From Serripes groenlandicus (lineage: Eukaryota; Mollusca; Bivalvia; Cardiida; Cardiidae), in NCBI GenBank assembly GCA_031761405.1, contig JASEVX010000001.1, positions 198,998,110-199,062,109 of the forward strand: a stretch of DNA of 64,000 bases, read 5' to 3'. How positions within the stretch are numbered: position 1 is the stretch's first letter; each line of letters begins with the position of its first letter. The translations under genes were made by a program, and so were the position numbers. Positions 57,601 to 64,000 of this stretch are shown piece after piece. The notes beneath the pieces were generated by a model, which had not been told where the DNA came from, ran no database searches, and saw only the letters and a list, made by a program, of their open reading frames with translations.

Positions 57601-59569
57601 TGCTATTTTTGGACTTAGTCAGTTGAGTTTAGCTCAACGTTAAAGTTTCGTTTTTAGCTTGACTATTCAAAGAAAAATGAGGACTTTACTACTTGCCCCA
57701 GTGTCGGTGTCCGGTTAATGTTTTATGGCAAGCTGGTATTTCATATATAACTCCAATACCCTTCATTCAAATTACTTCATAATTCATACATTTGTTAAGG
57801 ACCATCACACAATAAGGTCACATAACTCCATTGTATCCTAACTATGGAGTTATGGCTCTTGATTGACTTAGGAAGTTTGATTTTTTAAATTATATATATT
57901 TAAATGTATGTATCTATTCATTTGCTTTTACATATAGAGTATATATGATTTAATAGTACTTAACCCTTTCCCTCATACAACAATTCTTTGTCAAAAAATA
58001 GAAAATCTCTATAATTGAATGGTTAACCTATGACTCGGAGTAGAAACATTGTGGCTAAAGGAGAATTTGCTTGTTTTGAGCAATGTCTTCTTTTGTCACT
58101 ATGTTTTAAAAAATTTGTCTGCTGCAGAGGCGTCGAAAAGCGTCTATATGAGGGAAAGGGTTAAAGGTAATATACTGAAATAGTGCTTAAGTGAATAAGC
58201 GTTGTAAAGTCGAGCGTGCTGTCCTCCTGACAGCTCTTGTTGTCATATGTTATCCATTCAATTATGGAGATTTTCTATGTTTTGACAAAATACGTTCAAA
58301 GTTGTCTGCTGCAGAATTGTCGTATGAGGGAAGGAGTTAAAGAATGAACCTAGTTGAAAGCATTGTGGCAAAAGGAGAAAATGCTCAATTTGAGCAATTT
58401 ATTCTGTACTCACAATGTTTACAAAAGTTGTCTGATGCAGAGGCGTCAGAAAGCATCTGTATGTGGTAAAGGGCTAACCCATCTTCGTGGTACATGTATT
58501 AAACCTTTCTCTCATATAGACGCTTTCTGACGCCTCTGCAGCAGATGACTTTTTGAAAACATAGTGATAAAAGAAGAAATTGCTCAAAACGAGCAATTTC
58601 TCATTTTGACACAAGGTTTTCCCCTTTTTGTCATAGGTTATCCATTCAATTATAGAGATTTTCTATTTTTTGACAAAATATGTTCAAAGTCGTCTGCTGC
58701 AGAATTGTCGTATGAGGGAAAGAGTTAATAGATGGCCAGTCGGTCAAAAGGTAAGTATTTCTTGCATACACAACACATCTGCAGCAGAAGACTTTTAACT
58801 CCTTCTCACATTTAGCAAACCTGCAGCAGATAACTCTTAAATTATTTGGGCAAAATTGTGAATTTATTGTATATCAGTCATTGAAATTAACTTTTCACTG
58901 GTCAGAAAATCCTAAATGTTTGGTTAAGTTCTACATTACATGTAAGACTACACTGGTGACTGGCCAAAGGAGATTTTTTACTGGTCCAACCAAAAGTTAC
59001 TGGGCAGCGACCATAGGACCACCGCTAATTTCACAGATTGGTATACATATTGTATAAATTTTATTGAATACTTATAGAGTTGAAAACTTTGCAAATGTAG
59101 AAGTTGTTCATTACAAACAATTTCACCTTTTGTCACAATGTGCTCAAAAGTCACCTGAAAGAGGGAGGTCATGGGTTTGATCTCAGGTCAGGTCATAATC
59201 TTTTAAAATGGCTTTCCCTTCTTGACCCTCCTCCTTTCTGACCGGCTTGTGTCAGGATAAATTGACCAGTAGAACTTTCACATTACCCTGGAAACATCAG
59301 CATATGATTTTTGGTATGACCCTGCCGGGGATCGAAACCCGCAATTTCCCGCACCACGTTCTACCACTACACCACAGAGGGCAGTACTGTGAATTGGTTA
59401 GTTTGAAAGTCGTTAATGAACTTAGAATATTTCTTCAGATATGACCTAGACAGTGAAAACTACCAAGGTCTTGTATCTAGATCACTTGATGTTGCTGCAG
59501 TATGTATGGGACAACAAAGTACTGCTGGGATACCAATGTGGAAACATGACGTTGTCATAGTAACAGCAG
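45557..59569 (+). CDS. Multi-zinc-finger SF2 helicase (RIG-I/Dicer/FANCM class), 5' part, 4 exons, incomplete
   Basis: Exons 45549-45686, 47008-50487, 56629-56782 and 59439-59569 join in consistent phases to give 1298 residues before the window ends. Twelve zinc fingers of the U1/JAZ type (C-x2-C-x12-H-x5-H) start near residues 8, 47, 116, 177, 251, 289, 331, 791, 835, 873, 917 and 1127. A long acidic, Ser/Asn-rich linker lies between fingers 7 and 8. Then come a Q-motif-like NYQVELFKKAVELDTLCFLP, Walker A PTGTGKT (1202-1208), NVLFLVDKVLLVLQQ (motif Ia region) and HDVVIVTAG (motif Ic region). Fingers of this class bind dsRNA in JAZ/ZNF346 (family knowledge). The DECH box and later motifs must lie to the right. 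A dsRNA-binding helicase is an inference; a DNA-repair FANCM-like role is the main alternative. Confidence 0.85.
45721..45903 (-). mobile_element. TTAA MITE in intron 1
   Basis: TTAACCCTTTCCCTCATATG at the left; hairpin GAAATTGCACGTTTTGTGC / AATTTC; ends GGGGAAAGGGTTAA. It begins 34 bp after the exon 1 donor. Confidence 0.85.
45904..46335. other. Intron 1 remainder
   Basis: A diverged MITE scrap at about 46078-46145 (CAGTTTTTGAAAACACTGTG). Otherwise nothing I can name. Confidence 0.4.
46336..46522 (-). mobile_element. TTAA MITE, shortened
   Basis: TTAACACTTTCCCACATAC and GTATGAGGAAAGGGGTTAA. One hairpin arm is lost. Confidence 0.75.
46556..46650 (+). repeat. SINE head (tRNA-like)
   Basis: A-box-like TAGCTCAGTAGAC and a decayed B box GGTTCTTTGTATCC with tRNA-like spacing. 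There is no full body or tail. Confidence 0.5.
46673..46739. repeat. 67-bp TTAA MITE derivative (ends only)
   Basis: TTAACCCTTTCCCTCATAC is joined to AGTCGTCTGCTGCAGAATTG and TCGTATGAG then TTAA. Almost the whole interior is deleted. The right TTAA is shared with the next copy. Confidence 0.75.
46736..46973 (-). mobile_element. Full-length TTAA MITE next to exon 2
   Basis: TTAACCCTTTCCCTCATACG at the left; hairpin GAAATTGCATGTTTTGTGC / AATTTC; the right end carries an extra GTGGTAAA. It stops 34 bp before exon 2, leaving only the pyrimidine tract and acceptor. Confidence 0.9.
47008..50487 (+). CDS. Zinc-finger helicase exon 2 (fingers 2-12 and Q-motif region)
   Basis: A 3.48-kb exon, acceptor TTTGTTATTTCAG, donor CCCACAG/GTACAA. 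It encodes eleven fingers, among them YCHICNVHCD, YCYICKLELT, FCRVCQVTLT, KCELCQVTLS, ECNICNVHFT, ICKICDCTFT, WCNVCCIELT, RCDVCNVSLS, FCDICNIPCS, DCDICKCSLN and YCRACKVPMN. Acidic patches (DTDEEDSDDDKPE) fall in the linker. It ends inside Walker A at PTG. If the following intron is retained, translation stops four codons later. Confidence 0.92.
50532..50790 (-). mobile_element. TTAA MITE with an internal ~50-bp duplication
   Basis: TTAACCATTTATTGCATAC at the left and GCATGTGGGAAAAGGTTAA at the right. AACTCCTTAAATAAAAG and ATCTCCATAAATAAAAG are a duplicated segment. Confidence 0.75.
50935..51060 (+). repeat. SINE 3' part, diverged
   Basis: ACTGGTAGAACTGGTAAATA, then GTTGAAAACGGCATAAAACA matches the GTTGAAAxCxGCGTTAAA tail of the SINE at 1-285. 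Confidence 0.45.
51100..51204 (-). repeat. TTAA MITE right half
   Basis: CAGTTTCTCCTTTTGCCACA, then GATGCAGAGGCGTCAGAAAG and GTGTGGGAAAGGGTAA. Confidence 0.65.
51219..51448 (+). mobile_element. Full-length TTAA MITE, reference copy (230 bp)
   Basis: Family layout in order: TTAACCCTTTCCCTCTTATAG in family form, GACGCCTCTGCAGCAGACGG, an inner hairpin (GAAATTGCACAAAACGTGC / AATTTC), TTCAAAGTCGTCTGCTGCAG, and TATGAGGGAAAGGGTTAA. GCAGCAGACG near the left and CGTCTGCTGC near the right make the element palindromic beyond the termini. TTAA target and CCCT start resemble piggyBac-derived MITEs. Confidence 0.92.
51540..51895 (-). repeat. Two TTAA MITE remnants
   Basis: GTTGAAAACATTGTGGCAAA with a deleted hairpin (to about 51712), then ATAAATCGGCAGCAGACGAC to GTTTGCTGCAGATGTGTCAA. 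The ends are lost. Confidence 0.5.
51904..52133 (+). mobile_element. Full-length TTAA MITE, 230 bp
   Basis: TTAATCCTTTCCCTCATATA at the left; hairpin GAAATTGCACAAAACGTGC / AATTTC; ends TATGAGGGAAAGGGTTAA. Right TTAA shared with the next copy. Confidence 0.9.
52130..52397 (-). mobile_element. TTAA MITE with a 22-bp internal tandem duplication
   Basis: TTAAGCCTTTCCCATATTC at the left and TATGTAGGAAAGGGTTAA at the right. TTGAACAGTTTCTCCTTTTG occurs twice in a row. Confidence 0.85.
52500..54945 (+). mobile_element. TTAA MITE split by a pearl-like composite
   Basis: The left arm (ATTAAAGAGATTCTCCATTT, to 52573) and the right arm (AGATGTCTTAAAAATCGCC, then GTATGTGGGAAAGGGTTAA, 54890-54945) fit together as one plus-oriented MITE interrupted within its T-run. 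Confidence 0.65.
52574..54889 (+). mobile_element. Pearl-like composite, families TTAGCTCG and TTAGCTCC
   Basis: Starts TTAGCTCGTCTTTTCGAAG and ends CTGTCCTCTGAGAGCTCTTG then TT. The first part has three ~165-185-bp cores (CATAACCTCCATCAACAGAC, AATTATGGCCCTTTTTCAAC). At 53269, 53443 and 53617 the head of another family (AGCTCCACTGGCTGAAAGCC plus a GTGCGTGC microsatellite) is repeated in tandem with period 174. Five 165-166-bp cores then follow (53865-54690) with CATGGCCGCCAGGGGGCGGG. An inner 3' end GGCCCTCTTGGGCCTCTTGT lies near 54715-54735, so two elements are nested. No coding capacity. Confidence 0.7.
54990..55146 (-). repeat. TTAA MITE, left end lost
   Basis: GTTGAAAACATTATGCTAAA, then AGAGCAATTTCTCC, and ACATGTGGGTAAGGGTTAA at the right. 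Confidence 0.65.
55250..56547 (+). mobile_element. Pearl-like element, family D (157-bp cores)
   Basis: Inverted ends ATCCCCTCGG / CCGAGGGGAT. Microsatellite (GTAT)n at about 55303. Core unit of 157 bp starting CCTTGTCACCACTCTACACT at 55343, 55500, 55657, 55814, 55970 and later, with AAAACTTGGTATAAAGT and CAAGGTCATAGGTCAAAGGT. The 3' end is a CATCCGCTTTGCGGTG hairpin followed by CCCTTGTT. Confidence 0.8.
56629..56782 (+). CDS. Zinc-finger helicase exon 3 (Walker A to motif Ia)
   Basis: Acceptor CTGTTCTATTCTAG; reads TGKTLVSVLAMIHMLKEFPS, KNVLFLVDKVLLVLQQSKFI and KEQIDGQKLI; donor CAG/GTAAAA. It completes Walker A. A second, upstream AG (TTTGTTTTAG at 56600) precedes a similar GTAC sequence but would shift the frame. 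Confidence 0.9.
56912..58241 (+). mobile_element. Pearl-like element, TTAGCTCGACT family
   Basis: Starts AGCTCGACTATTATAATAG and ends CTGTCCTCCTGACAGCTCTT then GTT. It holds three ~175-bp cores with ACCTTTCTTCACATTGAATG and TAAAGTTTTAGGGCAAGTTG (56985-57500). A second head TTTTTAGCTTGACTATTC is at 57652. Another TTAA MITE (57960-58164) is nested near its right end. Confidence 0.75.
57960..58164 (-). mobile_element. TTAA MITE nested in the pearl-like element
   Basis: TTAACCCTTTCCCTCATAC at the left; hairpin GAATTTGCTTGTTTTGAGC; ends ATGAGGGAAAGGGTTAA. Confidence 0.85.
58337..58478 (-). repeat. TTAA MITE, left end lost
   Basis: GTTGAAAGCATTGTGGCAAA then AATGCTCAATTTGAGCAATT, and GTATGTGGTAAAGGGCTAA at the right. 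The left TTAA coincides with that of the preceding copy. Confidence 0.7.
58499..58728 (+). mobile_element. Full-length TTAA MITE, 230 bp
   Basis: TTAAACCTTTCTCTCATATAG in family form; hairpin GAAATTGCTCAAAACGAGC / AATTTC; ends GAGGGAAAGAGTTAA. Two short left-end scraps follow at 58760-58850, and a decayed copy lies near 59040-59160. Confidence 0.9.
59170..59395 (-). repeat. SINE (minus), diverged
   Basis: GGGGATCGAAACCCGCAATT is the complement of a B box. ACCACGTTCTACCACTACAC resembles the complement of a tRNA-like arm. It lies ~40 bp upstream of exon 4. Confidence 0.5.
59439..59569 (+). CDS. Zinc-finger helicase exon 4
   Basis: Acceptor ATATTTCTTCAG, donor GCAG/GTGAGT. Reads YDLDSENYQGLVSRSLDVAA, VCMGQQSTAGIPMWKHDVVI and VTA. 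The HDVVIVTAG strand corresponds to the QVLIMT/DIIILT strand before the DECH box in Dicer/RIG-I proteins. No further exon (DECH box) is visible up to 64000. Confidence 0.85.
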
Positions 59570-59745
59570 GTGAGTTTGAAATGGTCTTGTGGATGTTGTC
59601 ATTGTTACAAAAGGTCCATATCTTTTGGCCATATGGAACTGAAATGTATTTTTAAAAAAAACCAGTTGAATTGCGATAACTCGAATATGTGATAATATGA
59701 TTGTATTGTATAACTCAAAACAGAATCTGGAATGGATCTGCCCTT

Positions 59746-59957
59746 TTAATCCTTTTCTGACGTATCTGCAGCAGACAACTTTTGAAAACATTGTGTCAAA
59801 AGTAGAAATTGCTCAAAACAAGCAATTTCTCCTTTTGTCACAATGTTTTCCACTTTTAGTCTTAGGATATCTATTCAATTATAGTGATTTTCCATCTTTT
59901 GACAAAATATGTTCAAAGTTGTCTGCTGCAGAATTGTCGTTTGAGGGAAAGGGTTAA
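59746..59957 (+). mobile_element. TTAA MITE, left part shortened
   Basis: TTAATCCTTTTCTGACG at the left; hairpin GAAATTGCTCAAAACAAGC / AATTTC; ends TTTGAGGGAAAGGGTTAA. Confidence 0.85.
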
Positions 59958-60039
59958 TACAACATAGCAGCAGTTTTCTTGATATTATTTTATCACTGAC
60001 TTGCTTTTCATATTAAAAATATAAATCAAAAGTATAATT

Positions 60040-60120
60040 TAATGCTTTCCCTCATACGACACACTGGTGAGCAATTTCACCTTTGCCACACTGTTTTCAA
60101 AAGTCATCTGCTGCAGAGGT
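60040..60120 (-). repeat. TTAA MITE scrap
   Basis: TTTCCCTCATACGACACAC joined to GTCATCTGCTGCAGAGG. Confidence 0.55.
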
Positions 60121-60124
60121 TATC

Positions 60125-60575
60125 GGACCCTATCGACATTGAGTTAGCGCGAGTCCACTGATGTGGTATAGAATGCAATATGGTCTGGCAATAAAGCTAG
60201 ATTTCGAAGTCAGAAATTAATGGCCCTTACAAAAGGAATGACTCTTTAATAATCTAACTCTTTATTGTACTTTGTAGACATAATGATTAGAGTGCCATTA
60301 ACCATACTAGATGCTATTCTAACTTTGACTGAAATCCCCTAAAAAGCAAGAAACATAATATCTGATTTGCATTAACCAAATTTCTTAGAAATTAGAAATT
60401 GTTTTTGCATTCGAAATTACACCATGATATGTCATTTAGTATGATCTTTGAAAAGAAGGGAAAATTATACCACAGATATCTTGGAATTTGGCATTATAAT
60501 CGAAATGAATATTTGAAAATACAATTTCTCCATATTAAGTTATGCCATATTTTATGAAATGGTCTGTACCAGAGG
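60125..60575. other. Unannotated intronic stretch
   Basis: AT-rich. Nothing coding or repetitive that I can support. Confidence 0.4.
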
Positions 60576-60576
60576 T

Positions 60577-63262
60577 TAATACTTTCCAACTCTAGGAATT
60601 TCTCCTTTTTATACCCCCGATAAACGAAGTTTAGAGGGGGTATATTGGAGTCACCCTGTGGTTGGTCGGTCGGTCGGTCGGTCGGTCGGTCGGTCGGTCG
60701 GTCGGTCGGTCGGTCGGTCGGTCGGTTGGTCCGTTGCGATTTTCCTTGTCCGGAGCATAACTTTGAAACTAATTGTTGGAATTTAATAAAACTTCATAGG
60801 ATGATACAACACAATGAGAGGAAGTGCGGTGTACAGGAACCATAACTCTATTTTACCTAAATACAGAGTTATTGCCCTTTGTTACTTTTTCTTGTCCGGA
60901 GAATTACTTAATAACTAACAGATGGAATCTAATAAAACTACATACAATGGTAGAGCATAATCAGCAGAAGTGCAGTATACAAGAACCATAACTCTAATTT
61001 ACATAATTACAGAGTTATTGCCCTTTGTTACTTTTTCTTATTCGTAGAGTCTTGTCCGGAGCATAACTTTAAAACAAATTGTTGAAATTTAATAAAACTT
61101 CATAGGATGATACAACACATTGAGACGAAGTGTGGTGTACAGGAACCATAACTCTATTTTATCTAAATACAGAGTTATTGCCCTTTGTTACTTTTTCTTG
61201 TCCGGAGAATTACTTAATAACTAACAGATGGAATCTAATAAAACTACATACAATGGTAGAGCATAATGTGAGGAAGTGCAGTGTACAAGAACCATAACTC
61301 TAATTTACATAATTACAGAGTTATTGCCCTTTGTTACTTTTTCTTGTTCGTAGAGTCTTGTCCGGAGCATAACTTTATAACTAATTGTTGGAATTTAATA
61401 AAACATCATAGGATGATACAACACATTGAGAGGAATTGCGGTGTACAGGAACCATAACTCTATTTTACCTAAATACAGAGTTATTGCCCTTTGTTACTTT
61501 TTCTTGTCCGGAAAATTACTGAATAACTAACAGATGGAATCTAATAAAACTACATACAATGGTAGAGCATAATCAGAGGAAGTGCAGTGTACAAGAACCA
61601 TAACTCTTCTTTACATAATTACAGAGTTATTGCCTTTTGTTACTTTTTCTTGTTCGTTGAGTCTTGTCCGGAGCATAACTTTAAAACTAATTGTTGGAAT
61701 TTAATAAAACTTCATAGGATGATACAACACATTGAGAGGAAGTGCGGTGTACAAGAACCATAACTATATTTTATCTAAATACAGAGTTATTGCCCTTTGT
61801 TACTTTTTCTTGTCCGGAGAATTACTTAATAACTAACAGATGGAATCTAATAAGACTGCATACAATGGTAGAGCATAATCAGAGGAAGTGCAGTGTACAC
61901 AAACCATAACTCTAATTTACATAATTACAGAGTTATTGCCCTTTGTTACTTTTTCTTGTTCGTAGAGTCTTGTCCGGAGCATAACTTTAAAACTAATTGT
62001 TGGAATTTAATAAAACTTCATAGGATGATACAACACATTGAGAGGAAGTGCGGTGTACAGGAACCATAACTCTATTTTACCTAAATACATAGTTATTGCC
62101 CTTTGTTACTTTTTCTTGTCCGGAGAATTACTTAATTACTAACAGATGGAATCTAATAAGACTGCATACAATGGTAGAGCATAATGAGAGGAAGTGCAGT
62201 GTACACGAACCATAACTCTAATTTACATAATTACAGAGTTATTGCCCTTTGTTACTTTTTCTTGTTCGTAGAGTCTTGTCCGGAGCATAACTTAAAAACT
62301 AATTGTTGGAATTTAATAAAACTTCATAGGATGATACAACACATTGAGAGGAAGTGCGGTGTACAGGAACAATAACTCTATTTTACCTAAATACAGAGTT
62401 ATTGCCCTTTGTTACTTTTTCTTGTCCGGAAAATTACCTAATAACTAACAGATGGAATCTAATAAACCTACATACAATGGTAGAGCATAATCAGAGGAGT
62501 GCAGTGTACAAGAACCATAACTCTACTTTACATAATTACAGAGTTATTGCCCTTTGTTACTTTTTCTTGTTCGTAGTCTTGTCCGGAGCATAACTTTAAA
62601 ACTAATTGTTGGAATTTAATAAAACTTCATAGGATGATACAACACATTGAGAGGAAGTGCGGTGTACAAGAACCATAACTATATTTTACCTAAATACAGA
62701 GTTATTGCCCTTTGTTACTTTTTCTTGTCCAGAGAATTACTTAATAACTAACCGGTGGAATCTAATAAAACTGCATACAATGGTAGAGCATAATAAGAGG
62801 AAGTGCAGTGTACAAGAACCATAACTCTAATTTACATAATTACAGAGTTATTGCCCTTTGTTACTTTTTCTTGTCCGGAGAATTATTTAATAACTAACAG
62901 ATGGAATCTAATAAAACTACATACAACGGTAGAGCATAATCAGAGGAAGTGCAGTGTACAAGAACCATAACTCTAATTTACATAATTACAGAGTTATTGC
63001 CCTTTGTTATCCAAAAATGAACAAAACAAGAATAACCCGATCCATAACATTGTCCTTTTAAGGTGGGGTTTCTAAATATTTCACAACCTTTCCTATCAGG
63101 GCGGCGTTCGGGGGTATTAATCACATTCAGTGATAGTTCTAGTTCCACTAAGTTTTCTTCAACCATTTAATAACTTAACTATCATTTATGGAGATTTAAA
63201 CCATTTATGCCAAGACATTTCAAATCGTCTGCTGCAGATTTGTTGTATGTGGGAAAATGTTG
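60577..63262 (+). mobile_element. TTAA MITE split by pearl-like element E
   Basis: The left scrap (AGGAATTTCTCCTTTTT, to 60607) and the right arm (CATTTATGGAGATTTAAACC to GTTGTATGTGGGAAAATG, 63180-63262) match adjacent parts of the MITE. Confidence 0.6.
60608..63122 (+). mobile_element. Pearl-like element, family E (306-bp dimeric repeats)
   Basis: Starts with hairpin ATACCCCCGATAAACG / AGGGGGTAT and ends CGTTCGGGGGTATTAA. A (GGTC)n microsatellite of about 16 units lies at 60660-60727. The body has seven dimers of exactly 306 bp, except the last interval, with GTCCGGAGCATAAC near 60749, 61055, 61361, 61667, 61973, 62279 and 62581. Each dimer holds two related monomers (~148 and ~158 bp) with AAAACTTCATAGGATGATAC or AAAACTACATACAATGGTAG and CAGAGTTATTGCCCTTTGTT. 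No coding. Confidence 0.85.
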
Positions 63263-63308
63263 ATAAAATTAAGGCATTAATGGGCACACAATTACTAACC
63301 TTCAGGAC

Positions 63309-63537
63309 TTAACCCTTTCCCTCTTACAACAAATCTGCAGCAGACAACATTGAAAACATGTAGACAGAAGTATGGAATATCTCAGAAAGTAAAAGTGTAC
63401 TTGCTGAAAAGAGTTGAAAACATTGTGGCAAATGGAGAAATTGCTTGTTTTGAGCAATTTCTCATTTTGTCATGTTGTTTTCAAATTTCATCAGACTAAA
63501 TTCTGCTGCAAATACGTCTACAAGTGGGAAAGGGTAA
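63309..63537 (-). mobile_element. Full-length TTAA MITE
   Basis: TTAACCCTTTCCCTCTTAC at the left; hairpin GAAATTGCTTGTTTTGAGC / AATTTC; right end AGTGGGAAAGGGTAA. Confidence 0.85.
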
Positions 63538-63659
63538 ACAATCAACAATGATTTAGCCTGCACCTCTCAGCAGTATGAACTTGATCTTCCTTATTCAGTA
63601 TCCCATTGTACATATACAACTATACAATTTGCTTATCATAGCCAATTATGGCAAAACTT

Positions 63660-63877
63660 TTTAAACTTTTCCCACATATAAAAGCTTTCTGACGCCTCTG
63701 CAGCGGACATCTTTTAAAAGCATGTTTGCAAAAAAGTAGAAATTGCACATCATTAGCAATTTCTCCCTTTGCCATTATGTTTTCAACTCTATTCTAAATC
63801 TGAACTTTTATATAAAGAGATGTTCCATATTTTCAAAGTTGTCTGCTGCAGTTTTGTTGTATATGGGAAAGGGTTTA
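63660..63877 (+). mobile_element. TTAA MITE
   Basis: TTAAACTTTTCCCACATAT at the left; hairpin GAAATTGCACATCATTAGC / AATTTC; TATATGGGAAAGGGTTTAA at the right. Confidence 0.8.
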
Positions 63878-63928
63878 AATTAAGTGTTTTTCTGATTGAA
63901 CTTGTATAGCAATCTGTGGATTCAAATA

Positions 63929-64000
63929 TTAACCCTCTCCCCATATATCACAAATCTGCAGCAGACGACTTTGAAACCATTACAAATTGTTTGGAACTCC
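63929..64000 (-). mobile_element. TTAA MITE, cut by window end
   Basis: TTAACCCTCTCCCCATATATC, in family form, then CTGCAGCAGACGACTTTGAA. Confidence 0.8.

Larger units (their letters stand above)
56790..58340 (+). mobile_element. TTAA MITE split by a pearl-like insertion
   Basis: The left arm (GACGCTCTCCGACGCCTCTG to CACCATGTTTTCCACTTTTT, ending 56911) and the right arm (GTCATATGTTATCCATTC to GTATGAGGGAAGGAGTTAA, 58242-58340) reconstitute one copy. The left end has lost its TTAA and lies 8-10 bp from the exon 3 donor. Confidence 0.8.

Noticed and set aside
62184..62593. Short plus-strand frames with repeated CYFFLFV
   Set aside because: Produced by the 306-bp dimeric repeat array of the family E element.

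Overview
The window is eukaryotic nuclear DNA: AT-rich, intron-rich and dominated by interspersed repeats. The repeat spectrum suggests a bivalve mollusc. It includes tRNA-derived SINEs ending in CAAA/CAAT-type tails, pearl-like elements that combine a tetranucleotide microsatellite with ~155-175 bp tandem cores, and a FLYWCH-type MULE. Both genes recognised here are ordinary animal-type multi-exon genes. I cannot assign a species.

Two genes carry the coding content, arranged head to head. On the minus strand a complete LRRC72 orthologue (leucine-rich repeat protein, predicted 265 aa) runs from its ATG at 41513 to its stop at 10892, in eight coding exons whose splice phases all join. Its introns hold most of the repeats in the left two thirds of the window, including a tandem pair of identical MULE transposons (13489-18093) and a 5.8-kb element with ~520-bp terminal inverted repeats (26276-32057). 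On the plus strand, from 45549 and running off the right edge, lies an unusual gene. It encodes twelve U1/JAZ-type C2H2 zinc fingers followed by the start of a superfamily-2 helicase of the RIG-I/Dicer/FANCM kind (PTGTGKT Walker A split across an intron). Four exons are visible and the rest of the helicase lies outside the window. A possible last exon of a third gene (plus strand) sits at 332-557, and a small orphan coding candidate sits at 29034-29327 inside the large inverted-repeat element.

Repeats: (i) a TTAA-flanked, near-palindromic ~230-bp MITE (piggyBac-like ends, inner hairpin) present in roughly fifty full or partial copies in both orientations; (ii) a ~192-bp foldback hAT-type MITE with 8-bp target duplication; (iii) several different pearl-like (Helentron-like?) families that share a small 3' hairpin, a CTTGTT end, a GTNN-type microsatellite and related core phrases; (iv) SINEs; (v) two non-LTR retrotransposon remnants; (vi) a Tc1/mariner-like 853-bp element; (vii) a ~57-bp minisatellite built from the splice donor of LRRC72 exon 4. 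Nested insertions give a relative order: pearl-like elements repeatedly landed in T-tracts of older TTAA MITEs.

Most interesting: the multi-zinc-finger/SF2 helicase, a candidate double-stranded-RNA-binding helicase, which sits among dozens of palindromic MITEs able to form dsRNA when transcribed; the splice-donor minisatellite; the perfect MULE dimer; and the shared architecture of the otherwise different pearl-like families.
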